A stretch of DNA of 64,000 bases from Hirsutella rhossiliensis (Eukaryota; Ascomycota; Sordariomycetes; Hypocreales; Ophiocordycipitaceae): positions 1,550,001 through 1,614,000 of the forward strand of contig NW_025408669.1 in NCBI RefSeq assembly GCF_020360975.1, written 5' to 3'. The notes under the pieces are model-generated. The model did no database searches. It was not told the DNA's origin and saw only the letters and a list, made by a program, of their open reading frames with translations. The stretch's first letter is position 1. The number at the start of each line of letters is the position of its first letter. The translations under genes and the position numbers were made by a program. This document shows, in pieces, positions 21,887-33,829 of the stretch.

Positions 21887-24020
21887 TTACATCGTCGCCA
21901 CCCGGGTGCCAAACAACCCAAACATCCTCTGCCACCGCCTCCCGTCGCCTGCATCGGCCTTCCGCCTGTCGGGCTCGGCCATCTTGACGCCGTACTGGCG
22001 GATGCAGCACGAAAAGGGGCGGTTCGCTGAGGTCCGCGTCGTCTTGGCAGCCCGGCGCTTGTCGTCGTCGCTGTCGTCCGGAGGCCGGTTATGGGTGCTC
22101 TCTGCAGCTAGCTTCTCCGCTCGCGCTTTGTGCTCCTCGAGCTCTCCCCACAAGATGAACAGCCGGCTGCGCAGCGCCTCGAGGTCTTCGTGGTTGCGCC
22201 TTAGGTCTGAGGCGTCCAAGTCCATCAGGCACTGCGCGGCCTGGTTGTCCACAAGGACCCAGAACCTCTTCTTCTGCTGTCCGGGCCTGACAACTGCATC
22301 CTCCAGTTCCAGGTAGAAGCGCCATTCCCAGGCCGTGGTGGCCGCCGAGGTCGTCGCCTCTGCTTCCGACTCGGACTCGGACTCGTGGTCTGAGAGGCTG
22401 TCGTACTCCGAGACCTTCCTGGGGCGGGAAAAGTCCTCTAAGTGGGAGGGCATGAAGTCGACCACACGCACGTTGCTGCGGTACTTGGCGTTGACGAATG
22501 GTAGTTGTAGCTTGACAGCCTCCCCGTCAACGGTCGTTTCATGATGCACGGGCTCCAAGATATCCGCGATGAGGCTCAGAGGCTTGTTCTCGTTTTCGCA
22601 TTTCACTGTCTAGTCAGCGCCGGGTCCCAGCTGTGAGGGGACGTTGAGGGGGTCAGCTTACCTTGCGTGTTCATGTCTGGCACCGAGACGAGGGTGCCTT
22701 CTGGCTCTCCCTCCTGCGCCCCCTGTAATGCGTCCGAGTTCTGGCGCTTCTTCTTCCTCTTGTTTTTGTTCTTTTTTCTTTTCTTTGGCTCGCTATCCGG
22801 TCCCATGTCGGCTCTCCGTTTCTGTCCTGCCAGGGCTGCCTCGGTGATCTCCTTGAGCTGATCCTTTTTACTCCTTTCGTAGTCTCGCTTGCGACGAATC
22901 GCATCCTTGAACAGCGGACTGATCCCTTCGGGATCTTGAGTCGGGTCTAGGCGCGTCACATTGATCTTGGGCCCCTGAGCTGAGCGATCCTCCCGCAGGT
23001 AGCCTTCTAGGTTTGAGCCGTTGCGCCCCAATTTGATTTGCAAATTGCGCAAAAGTATCCACGATCCATTGGATAGGCCGCTACTGCGAATTACTGAGGC
23101 ATGCGGATCGAAGCATGTCACTTGCATGCTTCGCTTCCCAAATGGACCTGCCCACTCGTTCTTTGTGCCATCCGAGAAATTGGCCCCGTAGCCATAAGGA
23201 TCTCCTGTTTGGCCGTCGTTGCCTGTGTACGAAAAGTGAAAGAAGGACGGGTTCTCCGTGTAGTCGGATATCCAAAGACATATTTTGTCGACCAAGTCGT
23301 ACGGATCCCTGACGATTTGCGCGATGACATCGGCGAATCTACCATCCCACACGTCTTGAAGCGCGCAGAGCTTTTTGTTGACATTGACGGACATTTCCTT
23401 CATGGATTCAAACCGCGAATCGGAAGGAAGTCTGGTCTTGTTGATGGAGTCATGGAGGACAGAGACGAACTCGCCCTGAGCTCGACTTGGCGCCTCTTTC
23501 GCGTTGGACGGGCGCAAGGCAGAGGTCGCGTCCCTTGGAGGTTTGGGAATCTTACTGGTCTCGTAGACATGGATCACAGTGGCAAGGTGAGTGCACAAGG
23601 AAAAGTACTCGGAGCGAAACCTTTGCACCTAAGGTTAACAGGCTTGTTAGCTTCCGGAGACTCAGGCAGAGAAGCACGTACTTTGGCAGCGAGAATGGCA
23701 ACTACGTCACCGCAGCTCGCATCGGGCATGTCGCTCTCGGGCCGGAAGATATTCACCAGAAGCGACTCGTTGTCGTCGTCCTCGACGGACTGATCGTAGA
23801 ATCGCATCTGGCATTTCCAATCTGAGATTGTTAGAACACATCTAGATCTAGGGCACAAGCGTGCCAGCTCCTCACCTGTTCCTCTGGTTGGAATCGGGGC
23901 CCTGAAGTCTGTCACGAGTCCAACAACGCTGACTCTGGATCCCACGGCGAACTTGCCGTCAAGAATATCGCGCACGGCGACGTAGCCCGAGGGCAGCTTG
24001 CAGCCTGTAAGTTGAGCCAT
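21887..24020 (-). CDS. POT1: Protection of telomeres protein POT1
   Basis: Minus-strand exons 24020-23876, 23821-23682, 23628-22662 and 22605-21887 give 656 residues. The N-terminal OB fold starts GYVAVRDILDGKFAVGSRVSVVG and continues across intron 1 as PTRGTDWKCQMRFYDQS, the usual Pot1 pattern. A second OB-like region follows (NPSFFHFSYTGNDG ... GSWILLRNLQIK). A Lys/Arg-rich segment near the end of exon 3 (KKRKKNKNKRKKKR) is a strong nuclear localisation candidate. The C-terminal part, with DFMPSHLEDFSRP and the CIRQYGVKM segment, fits the fungal Pot1 shelterin-binding region. Pot1 binds single-stranded telomeric G-rich overhang. An upstream in-frame extension exists only with non-ATG codons, so the internal ATG is used. 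Exon phases agree at every junction. Confidence 0.92.
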
Positions 24021-24710
24021 TCCGGCTGCCGTGGGCAGGCTGAGTGCGGATGTGCCTCGGAGACTGTTTGGTTGAGCTGTGCCCGTTGCCTCGCGGGCGG
24101 CATCGTCGGTCAAAGACGACGCGTAAAGGCAGCTTGGCGACCGCGTCTCGTCTTAGCCGCATGTCATTCACGACAGCACGTGAATCTGCAAGGGAGCTGC
24201 CGTGACATACGCCAAAAGGTCTAGCAGTCACGTGCAACGCGCGCGGGCCCTGCCCGAAACTCTACAGTAGGGCTGCTAGCAAAAAGCACCTGCGGGGTCG
24301 CAGGCTTTCAGTCTGGCCGACGAGTAGCCGGTGTTTGTCGCAGCATCCCACCGTGCAGCCAGTGTGCCTCAGGCAGAAAGACCCCAGTTTTGGCACCAAA
24401 GCGGTAGCAGCTTCTCTGCCTCTCCGGCAACGCCTCGACAGCCGCCAGAGTTATCCCTCCTCACCCTCCAACTTTTTTTTCTCCGTCAGCACCACGTCCC
24501 GCACGCTTCCCCTGAAGACAGACCGCACAACAACAGGGACGCCTTGTGAGCTGAGCGTATATCGCCTTGTCCAGTGGCTCCTGGATTGGCCGCAACAAAT
24601 CCTCCGTCAACAAGCCCCCGCACAGCGCCTGGCGCCGTTTGCCTGCCCACCACCGCTTGCAGCCCAAGCCAAAAAAAAACCCCAAGGAAAAAAAACCACC
24701 AGCCGACACC
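24021..24710. promoter_or_regulatory. Divergent promoter region of POT1 and importin alpha
   Basis: 690 bp between opposite start codons. It contains an ATTGG (reverse CCAAT) near 24583, a T-run near 24473-24481 and an A-rich CCAAGCC-A9 block just before the importin ATG. No extra gene is supported. Confidence 0.4.
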
Positions 24711-26660
24711 ATGGCCGAGCGATATATCCCCGAACATCGCCGGACACAGTTCAAGGCCAAGAACACCTTCAAACCTGAGGAGCTCCGTCGTCGCCGTGAG
24801 GAGCAGCAGGTTGAGATCCGCAAGGCAAAGCGCGAGGAGAACTTGGCCAAGCGACGAGGTATTGGCACTGGCGAGAACCGACCTGGAGCCTCGCTCGGGG
24901 CTGCACCCGACAGCGACGATGAGTCGGCTCCCACGGAATCGCAGGTACGCATGGCCTTTGTTTGCTTGATCCTTTTCATCCCCCCCCCCTCTCTGGTTTG
25001 CCTTTGCTGCGACGCCAGCAAACATTTGTCGTAGGTGTGCGTCGAGCGCAATGTGGGGGAGGCGGGCATTGTTGCTTTGACCCCACACTCTCGACTGCAC
25101 CCCGCTGCAGCATGATCGCCTCGACTCTCCTGATCATTTCTTGGGCATCGCGCCGACTAACTCGTCATGTGTCTAGTTGAACGAGGACCTCCCTCAGATG
25201 GTCCAGGGCGTCTTTTCGGAGCAAATCGACCTGCAGATCCAAGCCACCACCAAGTTCCGGAAACTGCTGTCCAAGGAGCGGAACCCGCCCATCGAAGAGG
25301 TCATCAAGACGGGCGTCGTCAGCCGATTTGTCGAGTTCCTGCGCTCCCCGCACACTCTGGTGCAGTTTGAGGCTGCTTGGGCCCTGACCAACATCGCCTC
25401 GGGCTCGGCCACCCAGACCCAGGTCGTCATTGAAGCCGGCGCCGTCCCCATCTTCGTCGAGCTCCTGGCCAGCCCCGAGCCTGATGTGCGCGAACAGGCC
25501 GTCTGGGCCCTCGGCAACATTGCCGGCGACAGCCCTCACTGCCGCGACTACGTGCTCAGCTGTGGCGCCCTGAAGCCGCTGCTGAACCTTCTCGGCGATA
25601 GCCGCAAGCTGAGCATGTTGCGCAACGCCACATGGACCTTAAGCAACTTTTGTCGTGGCAAGACGCCGCAGCCTGATTGGAACACGGTATGCTTGCCCCT
25701 CAGGCCCCGCCTGCTGGTGAATGCATGCTGACCCCCCTTGCCATGTAGATTGCCCCTGCTCTCCCCGTCCTCTCCAAGCTCGTCTACTCGCTGGATGACG
25801 AAGTCCTGATTGATGCCTGCTGGGCCATTTCCTATCTGTCGGACGGCTCCAACGACAAGATCCAGGCCGTGATTGAAGCCGGCATCCCGCGCAGGCTGGT
25901 TGAGCTGCTCATGCACGCCTCCACCTCGGTCCAGACTCCTGCTCTGCGGTCTGTAGGCAACATTGTGACTGGCGACGACGTCCAGACTCAGGTTATTATC
26001 AACTGCGGCGCGCTGCCTTGCCTCTTGTCTCTCCTGAGCTCCACCAAGGATGGCATCCGCAAGGAGGCATGCTGGACCATCTCTAACATTACCGCTGGTA
26101 ATTCGTCTCAGATCCAGTCCGTCGTCGATGCCAACATCATCCCTCCTCTCATCCACCTCCTCCAAAATGGCGACCTCAAGACGCGCAAAGAAGCCTGCTG
26201 GGCCATAAGCAACGCCACCTCTGGCGGTCTCCAGAAGCCAGAGCAGATCCGTTACCTGGTCTCGCAGGGCTGCATCAAGCCTTTGTGCGATCTCCTCTCG
26301 TGCCCCGACAACAAGATCATTCAGGTTGCCCTCGATGGCCTCGAGAACATCCTCAAGATTGGCGACCTGGACAAGCAGGCCGCCGGCGACAATGCTGAAT
26401 CCATCAACCGCTATGCACTTTTCATTGAGGAGTGCGGAGGCATGGAGAAGATCCACGAATGCCAGAACAACGCAAATGAGGAGATCTACGTCAAGTCGTA
26501 CCACATCATCGAGAAGTACTTTTCGGACGAGGTTGAAAATGCCGACGAGGGCATGGCCCAGCCGGCGGGACCCAACGGCACGTTTGGCTTCGGGACCAAC
26601 GGCCCAGCCCAGTCGGGCGGCTTCAACTTTGCCAACGGAGGCGACTCGATGGACATGTAG
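24711..26660 (+). CDS. SRP1: Importin subunit alpha (karyopherin alpha)
   Basis: Exons 24711-24944, 25177-25686 and 25749-26660 give 551 residues, the normal length for fungal importin alpha. The N-terminal importin-beta-binding domain is Arg/Lys-rich ([20 protein letters not shown]). About ten armadillo repeats follow with the conserved W-N ladder that binds nuclear localisation signals, for example [44 protein letters not shown] and [11 protein letters not shown]. The C-terminus is acidic then Gly/Asn-rich ([13 protein letters not shown]). It carries NLS cargo into the nucleus with importin beta. The first intron (232 bp) separates the IBB from the ARM domain. All junctions are phase 0. Confidence 0.96.
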
Positions 26661-27858
26661 GGACTCTATGTCCCTTTCCCGACTGGCAATACATCGGTGC
26701 CGACGGCCGCGGCTGGCGCGGTGCGGATGCTTGCATCGAGCTTAATCATGACTCCCCCGTAACAACATCCCTTGTCCAGTCACAACACCCTCGTCGCAGC
26801 ATACCTAGCTTTAGCTGGACTCTGCATTGTACCCATCCCCCCCTTCCCCTTCCCCTCCCCTGACATCACCACCACAGACCCCTGTCTTGCACTTGGCATG
26901 AAGAAGTTGCACGAATATGAGCGAGAAGTCGCAGGATATGTAGGCCCTTTGGTAGCTTGAAAGCTCCAGCCTAGCACGCAGAGGATGAGAGATGAGGTTG
27001 TGGAGGGACGTGGATTCGTCAGACAGGCGCATTGGGGAGAGCCGTGCCCCCCCATGTGGTTGGCGGATGAGATGCACATGTGGCATGACGGGGTTGGTGG
27101 GACTCTGGACGGCTGGCATGGAATTGTCAGGTCGGCGTCGTCGAACCAGGGATTCGACAGAGGCTGGTGCTAGTGCACCTCGCTTCGACAATGGAAGGCG
27201 TCACGTCGTGACTGATATGGCGGCCAAGTGGTTTGCATATCATGATTAAAAGAGCGACGTAGTGCAAACGAGACATTTTGGCCCTTTGGCTCTGAAATGA
27301 GGTCAAGTGAAATGGCCCGGTTCGGTTGGTAGTGATTTGATTGAGGGAGATGAGTAAGATGGCCAACATACAGTCGACCATCCAGAGCTGCATGCACGGG
27401 AAGTCGCGCGGCATGTGGTTGGCTTGAATCAGTCTGCTCTGCCGTGATGGGCAACGATGGTCCTTGTGCGCTGTCTTCTGCCCAGGCCACAAATGCTCGG
27501 CTCCCCTTTCGGCGTGCCTCTGCGAAGTGCTTGGTAGGTAAAGCATTTACAGTGCAATGCCCAGGAAGGTAAGAGCCAAAGGCTTCGGCGTAATTCGCTG
27601 TAGGGGTTGCGTAGCCGGATTTCAGCCGACGACAACCTGTGACGCGCACGGCTGCTCTGCAAGGTGTAGGCCGGCGCAATTGACACTGTGCCAAAAACTG
27701 TACTATTAGTCCTGTTCGCCGCGTAGAATACAGTGCGATTCGTGCGCCGAGTTTTCCCCCACAACGGAGCTCACCTGTCGCGACGTCTGCGTTATCCCGA
27801 GGCCGGGCAATCTCATGATAAAATAGAGGCGCAAAAGTGCCCTGCGAAGGTCGTTGCC
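26661..27858. other. Intergenic region, importin alpha to helicase
   Basis: 1.2 kb with no supported gene. It contains a C-rich tract near 26835-26860 and otherwise ordinary sequence. It should hold the importin 3' UTR and the helicase promoter. A GTG-initiated extension of the helicase frame back to 27733 was not accepted. Confidence 0.45.
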
Positions 27859-30800
27859 ATGGTGAAGAAGGCCAAGGACAAGGCCGACAAGCCTGCCCCA
27901 GGCCCGTCGAATCCCTCCAAAGATGGCACCAAGGGCAAAAAGGGTCAGAAGACGGAAGCGCCGCCCCCTGTGGTGCCTTCGGCCGGGCCTCCCAAGCCCA
28001 CGGTCAAGCAAATCATCGGGGGCTCATCCTGGACCGGAAAGCTGCCCGTCAACCTACTGAGCGAGTACTGTCAGAAACAACGGTGGGACAAGCCCGACTA
28101 TGACACGAGAAAGACTTCCGAGGGCTTCTCGGTCTGGGTCACCTTGGGCGCAAAGGATGTCAAGACACAGCAGCACATCAGACTGGACCCCTTCAAGATT
28201 CCCCAAAGCCACAAGCATCTCCTCTTGAGAGACACGGCGCTCGAGGCCAAGCACGCAGCGGCAACATATGCCCTGTTTCGAGTCTGCAGCATGCAGAACA
28301 AGCACACCGTGCTCCCGCCAGATCACAAGTCGCTGTGGAAAGAGTTCCAGGCCCTGAAAGCGCTAGACGTCAAGGAGGGCAAGGGATGGATGTACGATGC
28401 TGATCCTTTCAAGACGTTGCTGGAGCGGCAGGAAGCCAAAGCGGCGGCCGACAAGAAGAGGAAAGAGGCCGAGGCGGCCAAGGCCAGGGCCAAGGAGATG
28501 CCCGGCGCGTCTGGGCTGGTCCTGATGAACAGTGCCGGCTCTGGAGCAGCATCAAACCCCATGAAAGGGTGGACGGCGGCGCCAAAGGTCGAGATGGGCA
28601 GGCAGACTCGGGTTCAGCTCGAAGCGCTGTTGCGGAGTGGCATTTCCTGGAACCCGCATGGTATACGCATGTCCCGGGCTCAAAGGGATGCCGCCGTGGC
28701 CGACCTTGCCAAGATAGGCTTCCGACGCAGCCACGTTGAGGAAGCCGTCGAGTACTGCAAGGACCGAGAGGAAACCTTGGAATGGCTCCTCATCCACGTC
28801 CCCGAGGATGATCTCCCGCAGTGGGCCATGCCAGAGAGCTATTCGGCCGGCATATCTGTCGGCGCCACAAACTTGAGGAGAGAGGGCATCATCAAGTCGC
28901 TCTCGGAGCCCGGATACTCCCTTGAGCTCTGCGCGCGGGTTCTTGACAGCAACGGCGGCGACGAGGGGAAGGCAGCCGAGGCATTGCAAGAAATGCTCTT
29001 TCCAACTGCATCCCCCGACGACACTGGATCTGGTGGGTTCTTGGACATGGGGACGCCAGAAGAGCAATGGGAGGAGGAGGTGGCAAGCCTCGAGTCCATG
29101 TTTGGCGACAACTTTCGGCGCCAAGATGACCAGGTGATTCGGATACGCCTGGAAGCAGTCACGAACGCCCAGAATCCCAAGCAAGGAGAGGTGGAGACTT
29201 ATTTACAGGTCAGGAGGCCGTCGAGCTACCCTAAGCGCTTGATTCTGGCCGTCATCGCGAAGCTGCCGTCCTACATCAGACTGAGCATCGTCAAAAAGGC
29301 CCTGGCGTACCAGCAAGAGTTGTTACAAGACGAGCCCATGAAGATGTATCTCATCATGGACTGGATACAGCAAAACATCAACGGCATCATTGACAACCCG
29401 GGGAAATTGGTGGATATCTCTGCTGTTTCTTCAACGGCTTCCGAAAACTGCCCCGTGCCGGCAGCAAAGAGTGCGGAGAGCAGGCGCAAGCCGGCCAAGA
29501 CGATCGATTGGATCCCCGATGCCCAGAGCAGGGAAGGATGGCTGAGGCGACAGCAAGCTCCAGCTTGGCGAGACATGGAGTCTAAACGCCGGCGGTTGCC
29601 TGCGTGGCAAATGCGCAATGACATCGTTGGAACGGTCAAGGAGAATCACGTCACCATCATCAGCGGCGAGACGGGCTCGGGCAAATCGACGCAGTCGGTG
29701 CAGTTCATCTTAGACGACTTGTATGGGGACGGCCTTGGCGGGGCCGCAAACATGATTGTCACTCAGCCTCGCCGTATCTCGGCGCTCGGCCTGGCAGATC
29801 GAGTGGCCGAGGAGCGGTGCACGCGCGTGGGAGGAGAGGTGGGATACGCCATTCGCGGGGAGTCTCGCCGGTCCAAGGACACGAGAATCACATTTGTCAC
29901 GACAGGCGTCTTGCTGAGGCGTCTCCAGACGTCTGGCGGCAACGTCGAGGACGTGGCGACGGCATTGGCCGATGTCAGCCATGTCGTCATTGACGAGGTT
30001 CACGAGAGAAGCCTCGACACGGACTTTCTCCTCAACTTGATACGCGAAGTCATGAAGACGCAGAGGGGCATGCTGAAGCTCATCCTCATGTCCGCCACGC
30101 TGGATGCGGCAACCTTCAAGTACTACTTTGCCTCGGAAGGCCTGAGCGTCGGGACTGTCGAGATTGCCGGCAGGACATTCCCAGTGGACGAGTACTACCT
30201 GGACGACGTGATTCGCATGACGGGCTTCAACGCCGAGGCGGGCGACAAGGGCTTCATTACCGACGACACAATGGGCCGGGTCATCCAAAAGCTGGGCCAT
30301 CGCATCAACTACAACCTGCTGGTGGAGGCGGTCCAGGCAGTCGACTGGGAGCTCTCGGACGAGAAGAGGTCGGGGGGCATCCTGATTTTCCTTCCGGGCG
30401 TGGGGGAAATCAACCACGCCTGCAGTAGGTTGCGGGAGATGAGATCGCTCCATGTCCTCCCTCTCCACGCATCACTGGAGACGCGTGAGCAGAAAAAGGT
30501 GTTTGCCAGCCCGCCGCCTGGCAAGCGCAAGGTCGTGGTGGCGACCAATGTTGCGGAAACGTCCATCACCATTGACGACATTGTGGTTGTGATTGACAGT
30601 GGAAAGGTCAAGGAGACCAGCTTCGATGCTCAGAACAACATGCGGAAGCTCGAGGAAACGTGGGCATCTCGGGCGGCCTGCAAGCAGCGGCGCGGGCGCG
30701 CGGGGCGAGTCCAGGAAGGCAAATGCTACAAGCTCTACACGCAGAACCTCGAGCAGCAAATGGCGGAGCGGCCCGAGCCCGAGATCCGGCGGGTGCCACT

Positions 30801-32024
30801 CGAGCAGCTGTGCCTCTCGGTTCGCGCCATGGGCATGCGGGACGTGGCGACGTTCCTGGGGCGATCCCCGACGGCCCCCGATGCACAAGCCATCGAGGGC
30901 GCCATGAGGCTTCTCCGGCGAATGGGGGCCCTGGACGGAGAGGAGCTGACGGCCATGGGCCAGCAGCTGGCCATGCTGCCGGCGGACTTGCGGTGCGGCA
31001 AGCTGATGGTGCTGGGGGCAATCCTGGGGTGCCTGGACGACTGCGTGACCATGTCGGCCATCCTGAGCACGAGGAGCCCGTTCATGGCGCCGCAGGAGAA
31101 GCGGGAGGAGGCGAGGGAGGCGCGGATGCGATTCTCGACGGGAGACGGAGACCTCATCACGGACCTTGCGGCGTTTCAGCAGTGGGATGCAATGGTCAAG
31201 GACGGGGTGCCCCAGCGGCAGATACGGTCTCTGTGCGACGAAAGCTTCCTGTCTTTCCACACCCTGTCCGACATTGCCAACACGCGGGCGCAATACTACA
31301 CGGCGCTGTCCGAGGCGGGCATCGTGGAGCCCGGCAAGGCGGCGGGCGGCGGCGCGGTGTCGTCGCGGGACCCGCGGCTGCTGCGGGCGCTGCTGGCGGC
31401 CGCCTTTACGCCGCAGATTGCGAGGATCCAGTTCCCGGACCGCAAGTACGCGAGCTCCATGTCGGGGGCCGTTGAGCTGGACCCTGAGGCGAGGGCCATC
31501 AAGTACTTTAACCAGGAGAACGGGCGTGTCTTCATCCACCCGAGCAGCACGCTGTTTGGCAGCCAGGGGTTCTCGGACAACGCGGCGTACATGTCGTACT
31601 TTAGCATCATTTCGACGAGCAAGATTTTCATCCGAGATCTTACCCGTGAGTTCTCTCTTCCCTCCTCTGGCTGCTTTTTTTGACGGCGGTCCCCCTTCCC
31701 CTACCCCCCTTTCCCTCCCCCCTTTTGGTTCGACGGGGAGTTGCAACAGCTGACACTGACCTCGGGCGGGCAGCTCTCAACGTGTTTGCGCTGCTGCTCT
31801 TCTGCGGCTCCATCGAGCTGGACACGCTCGGGCGCGGGCTGCTGGTGGACGGGTGGATCAGGCTCCGCGGGTGGGCGCGCATCGGGGTGCTGGTGGCGAG
31901 GCTGAGGGGCATGGTGGACGCGGTGATTGTGCGCAAGGTGGAGAACCCGGGGCTCGACCTGGGCCGCGACGAAGTGATTGGCATGGTGCGGCGGCTGATT
32001 GAGCTCAACGGGTTGGATGCGTGA
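27859..32024 (+). CDS. DEAH/DEVH-box RNA helicase, DHX57/YLR419W type
   Basis: Exons 27859-31645 and 31774-32024 give 1345 residues. In order: a Lys-rich N-terminus; a double-stranded-RNA-binding-like or conserved helicase N-domain (NLLSEYCQKQRWDKPDYDT); a coiled Lys/Ala stretch; a UBA-like region (~271-317); an RWD domain (~400-525, EEQWEEEVASLESMFGDNFR); helicase motif I GETGSGKST at 603; motif II DEVH at 712-715; motif III SAT; motif VI QRRGRAGR at ~943; then HA2/winged-helix and OB-fold (RDLTPLNVFALLLF across the intron). UBA plus RWD before the helicase is the arrangement of human DHX57. The role is ATP-dependent RNA remodelling, substrate unknown. The intron is phase 1 with a TGACACTGAC branch region. 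Confidence 0.93.
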
Positions 32025-32447
32025 GTTTGGAGGGCTTGGTTGTGGATATGCGATGAGGATGAGGCACAGGGGTAAGGAGCATATGTATATATATATATAT
32101 ATATATGCGGATACACTGGCCGGGCGTCTTTGACCGGCTTTCGTTTTCTATTTCGGCCTGGGCCTGGGAACGGCATGCTGTCTGTCTTGTCTACCATGGC
32201 AGGCTTCAAATCCTGAGTTCCCTTGCCAGGAGGGTCCGCTCTGCGTCAAGGTCCCATCCGAGGCGTCGTCGCCCGGCAATGGATGCTGATGAGAGACAAG
32301 CTTGCAGGTCTTTCTAGTTGGTCAAGCGTAAAGCCCCCACCGCTTGCTTCGTAGATTTATAAAGTCACCAGACCCCGCCATCCACTCCAGCCTCGTTCCA
32401 CGTCCCACCCAGCTTCGCCAGCAACAGCACACCCAAACGGCTCCATC
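32025..32447. other. Intergenic region with TA microsatellite
   Basis: 423 bp between the helicase stop and the Hnt3 start. A (TA)n repeat lies at 32086-32106. The rest should be 3' UTR and the Hnt3 promoter; nothing else is recognised. Confidence 0.5.
32086..32106. repeat. TA dinucleotide repeat
   Basis: About ten TA units follow the helicase gene, probably in or just after its 3' UTR. Confidence 0.9.
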
Positions 32448-33475
32448 ATGGACGGCGCATCGACGGACACAGAGCCCGAGGCGACGGCCAGGCACGACGA
32501 CGACGATGAGGCGCCGCGGGGCCCTCCTGCCAATGCTTGTAGGAAGAACCCAGATCCCCCCCTCCCCGGCTTCAACTCCCTCGTCCCTCCCCCGCAACGT
32601 CGTTCGTGACGTGAAGCGGAAAAGAAGAAAACACGTCCGTCTCCTCGAGCCAGACCAGCTCTCCACCGTCCGAACCTAACCCTCCCGCGCCCCCCCAACC
32701 ACCAGTCACGAAACTCATGGCCCCCAAGAAAAAGGCGGCCGCGTCCGCACCCCCCCCGTCCTCGACAGCGGCAGCGCCCGCGCCCCCCAAGGACCGCATG
32801 GGCCTGGGCGCCTACCTCGCCGACCCGGCCTCGCTGCCGGCCTCGGTCGTCATCCGCCACGACGCCGCCTTCGTCGCCATCCGCGACCGCTACCCCAAGG
32901 CCACCGTCCACGCGCTGCTGCTCCCGCGCGACCCGGCCTGCGTCCTGCGCCACCCCTTCGACGCCCTCGCCGACCCGGCCCTGCTCGCCGCCGTCCGCGC
33001 CCAGGTCGACTCCCTCAGGGTGCTCGTCGCCGCCGAGCTGCGCCGCCGCCTTGGCTGCCACAGCGCCTCCGACGCCGCCCGCCAGGCTGTCCTCGACGGC
33101 TCCGCTGCGCCCGAGTCGCCGTCGCCGTCGTCAGGGCCGCCCGCGCTTCCCCCCGGCCGCGACTGGGCCGCCGACGTCGTCTGCGGCGTCCACGCCGTGC
33201 CCAGCATGCGCCACCTACACATCCATGTGCTGTCGCGCGACATGCACTCGCCCGCCCTGCGCCACCGCAAGCACTACAACTCGTTTGCCACGCCCTTCTT
33301 CGTCGATGTGGCCGACTTCCCCCTCGCCGACGACGACCCGCGCCGCGACCCCGGCGCCATGGGCTACCTGCGCAGGGACCTCCGGTGCTGGCGCTGCGGC
33401 AAGACCTTTGGTAACCAGTTCAAGCGCTTCAAGGAGCATCTCGACGTCGAGTTTGAGGCGTGGAAGCGCATCTGA
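32448..33475 (+). CDS. HNT3: Aprataxin-like HIT-domain protein Hnt3
   Basis: Exons 32448-32538 and 32706-33475 give 286 residues. The upstream ATG exon ends GTAGGA and splices (phase 1, acceptor CACCAG, branch CCTAAC) to give NAFTKLMAPKKK, continuing in frame. The HIT domain includes YPKATVHALLLPRD and the catalytic HLHIHVLSRD (His-x-His-x-His). The C-terminal zinc-finger-like tail CWRCGKTFGNQFKRFKEHLDVEF matches aprataxin orthologues. Aprataxin removes 5'-AMP from abortive DNA ligation products and acts in single-strand break repair in the nucleus. An insertion of about 30 residues rich in Ser/Pro lies inside the HIT domain. If the first exon were wrong, the protein would begin at 32717 (252 aa). 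Confidence 0.9.
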
Positions 33476-33829
33476 GGTCAGAACGAAGAGAACCGGTATG
33501 GTTTTGTAGTGTACAGCGTGAGGTATATCGGCCACGTTCGCCCGAGATGTAAAGACTAGCCCAGTACCGCCCTAAAAACTCCCTTGAGCACACCTGCGCC
33601 GTGCCTGAGTAGCTCGCCTGCGCCCAGCCGGCGTGGCACGACATGGCACGACATGGCAATGCGACCCTTGCCCTTATCCACATGTTCCCCTGCTGCTCCT
33701 TGCTTTCCAAGCACGCGCCGGCCGGCTGCCTCTCACCGAAACGGAGAGGCCGCGTCAGATCCTCACTTCCATCGCCAGCGTGCTTGTCTCAGCGCGTCAC
33801 TCGAGCGGCTCCGACTCCTGCCACCAGCA
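33476..33829. terminator. Convergent 3' region of HNT3 and the AT-hook gene
   Basis: 354 bp between two stop codons facing each other. It contains a tandem direct repeat, GGCACGACAT x2, near 33632-33652. No gene is supported. Confidence 0.4.

Noticed and set aside
13866..26660. A biosynthetic or functional gene cluster
   Set aside because: Neighbouring genes are unrelated housekeeping functions with their own promoters; no backbone biosynthetic enzyme is present anywhere in the window.
27733..27858. N-terminal extension of the RNA helicase
   Set aside because: It would begin at GTG; the first ATG at 27859 starts a typical Lys-rich N-terminus.
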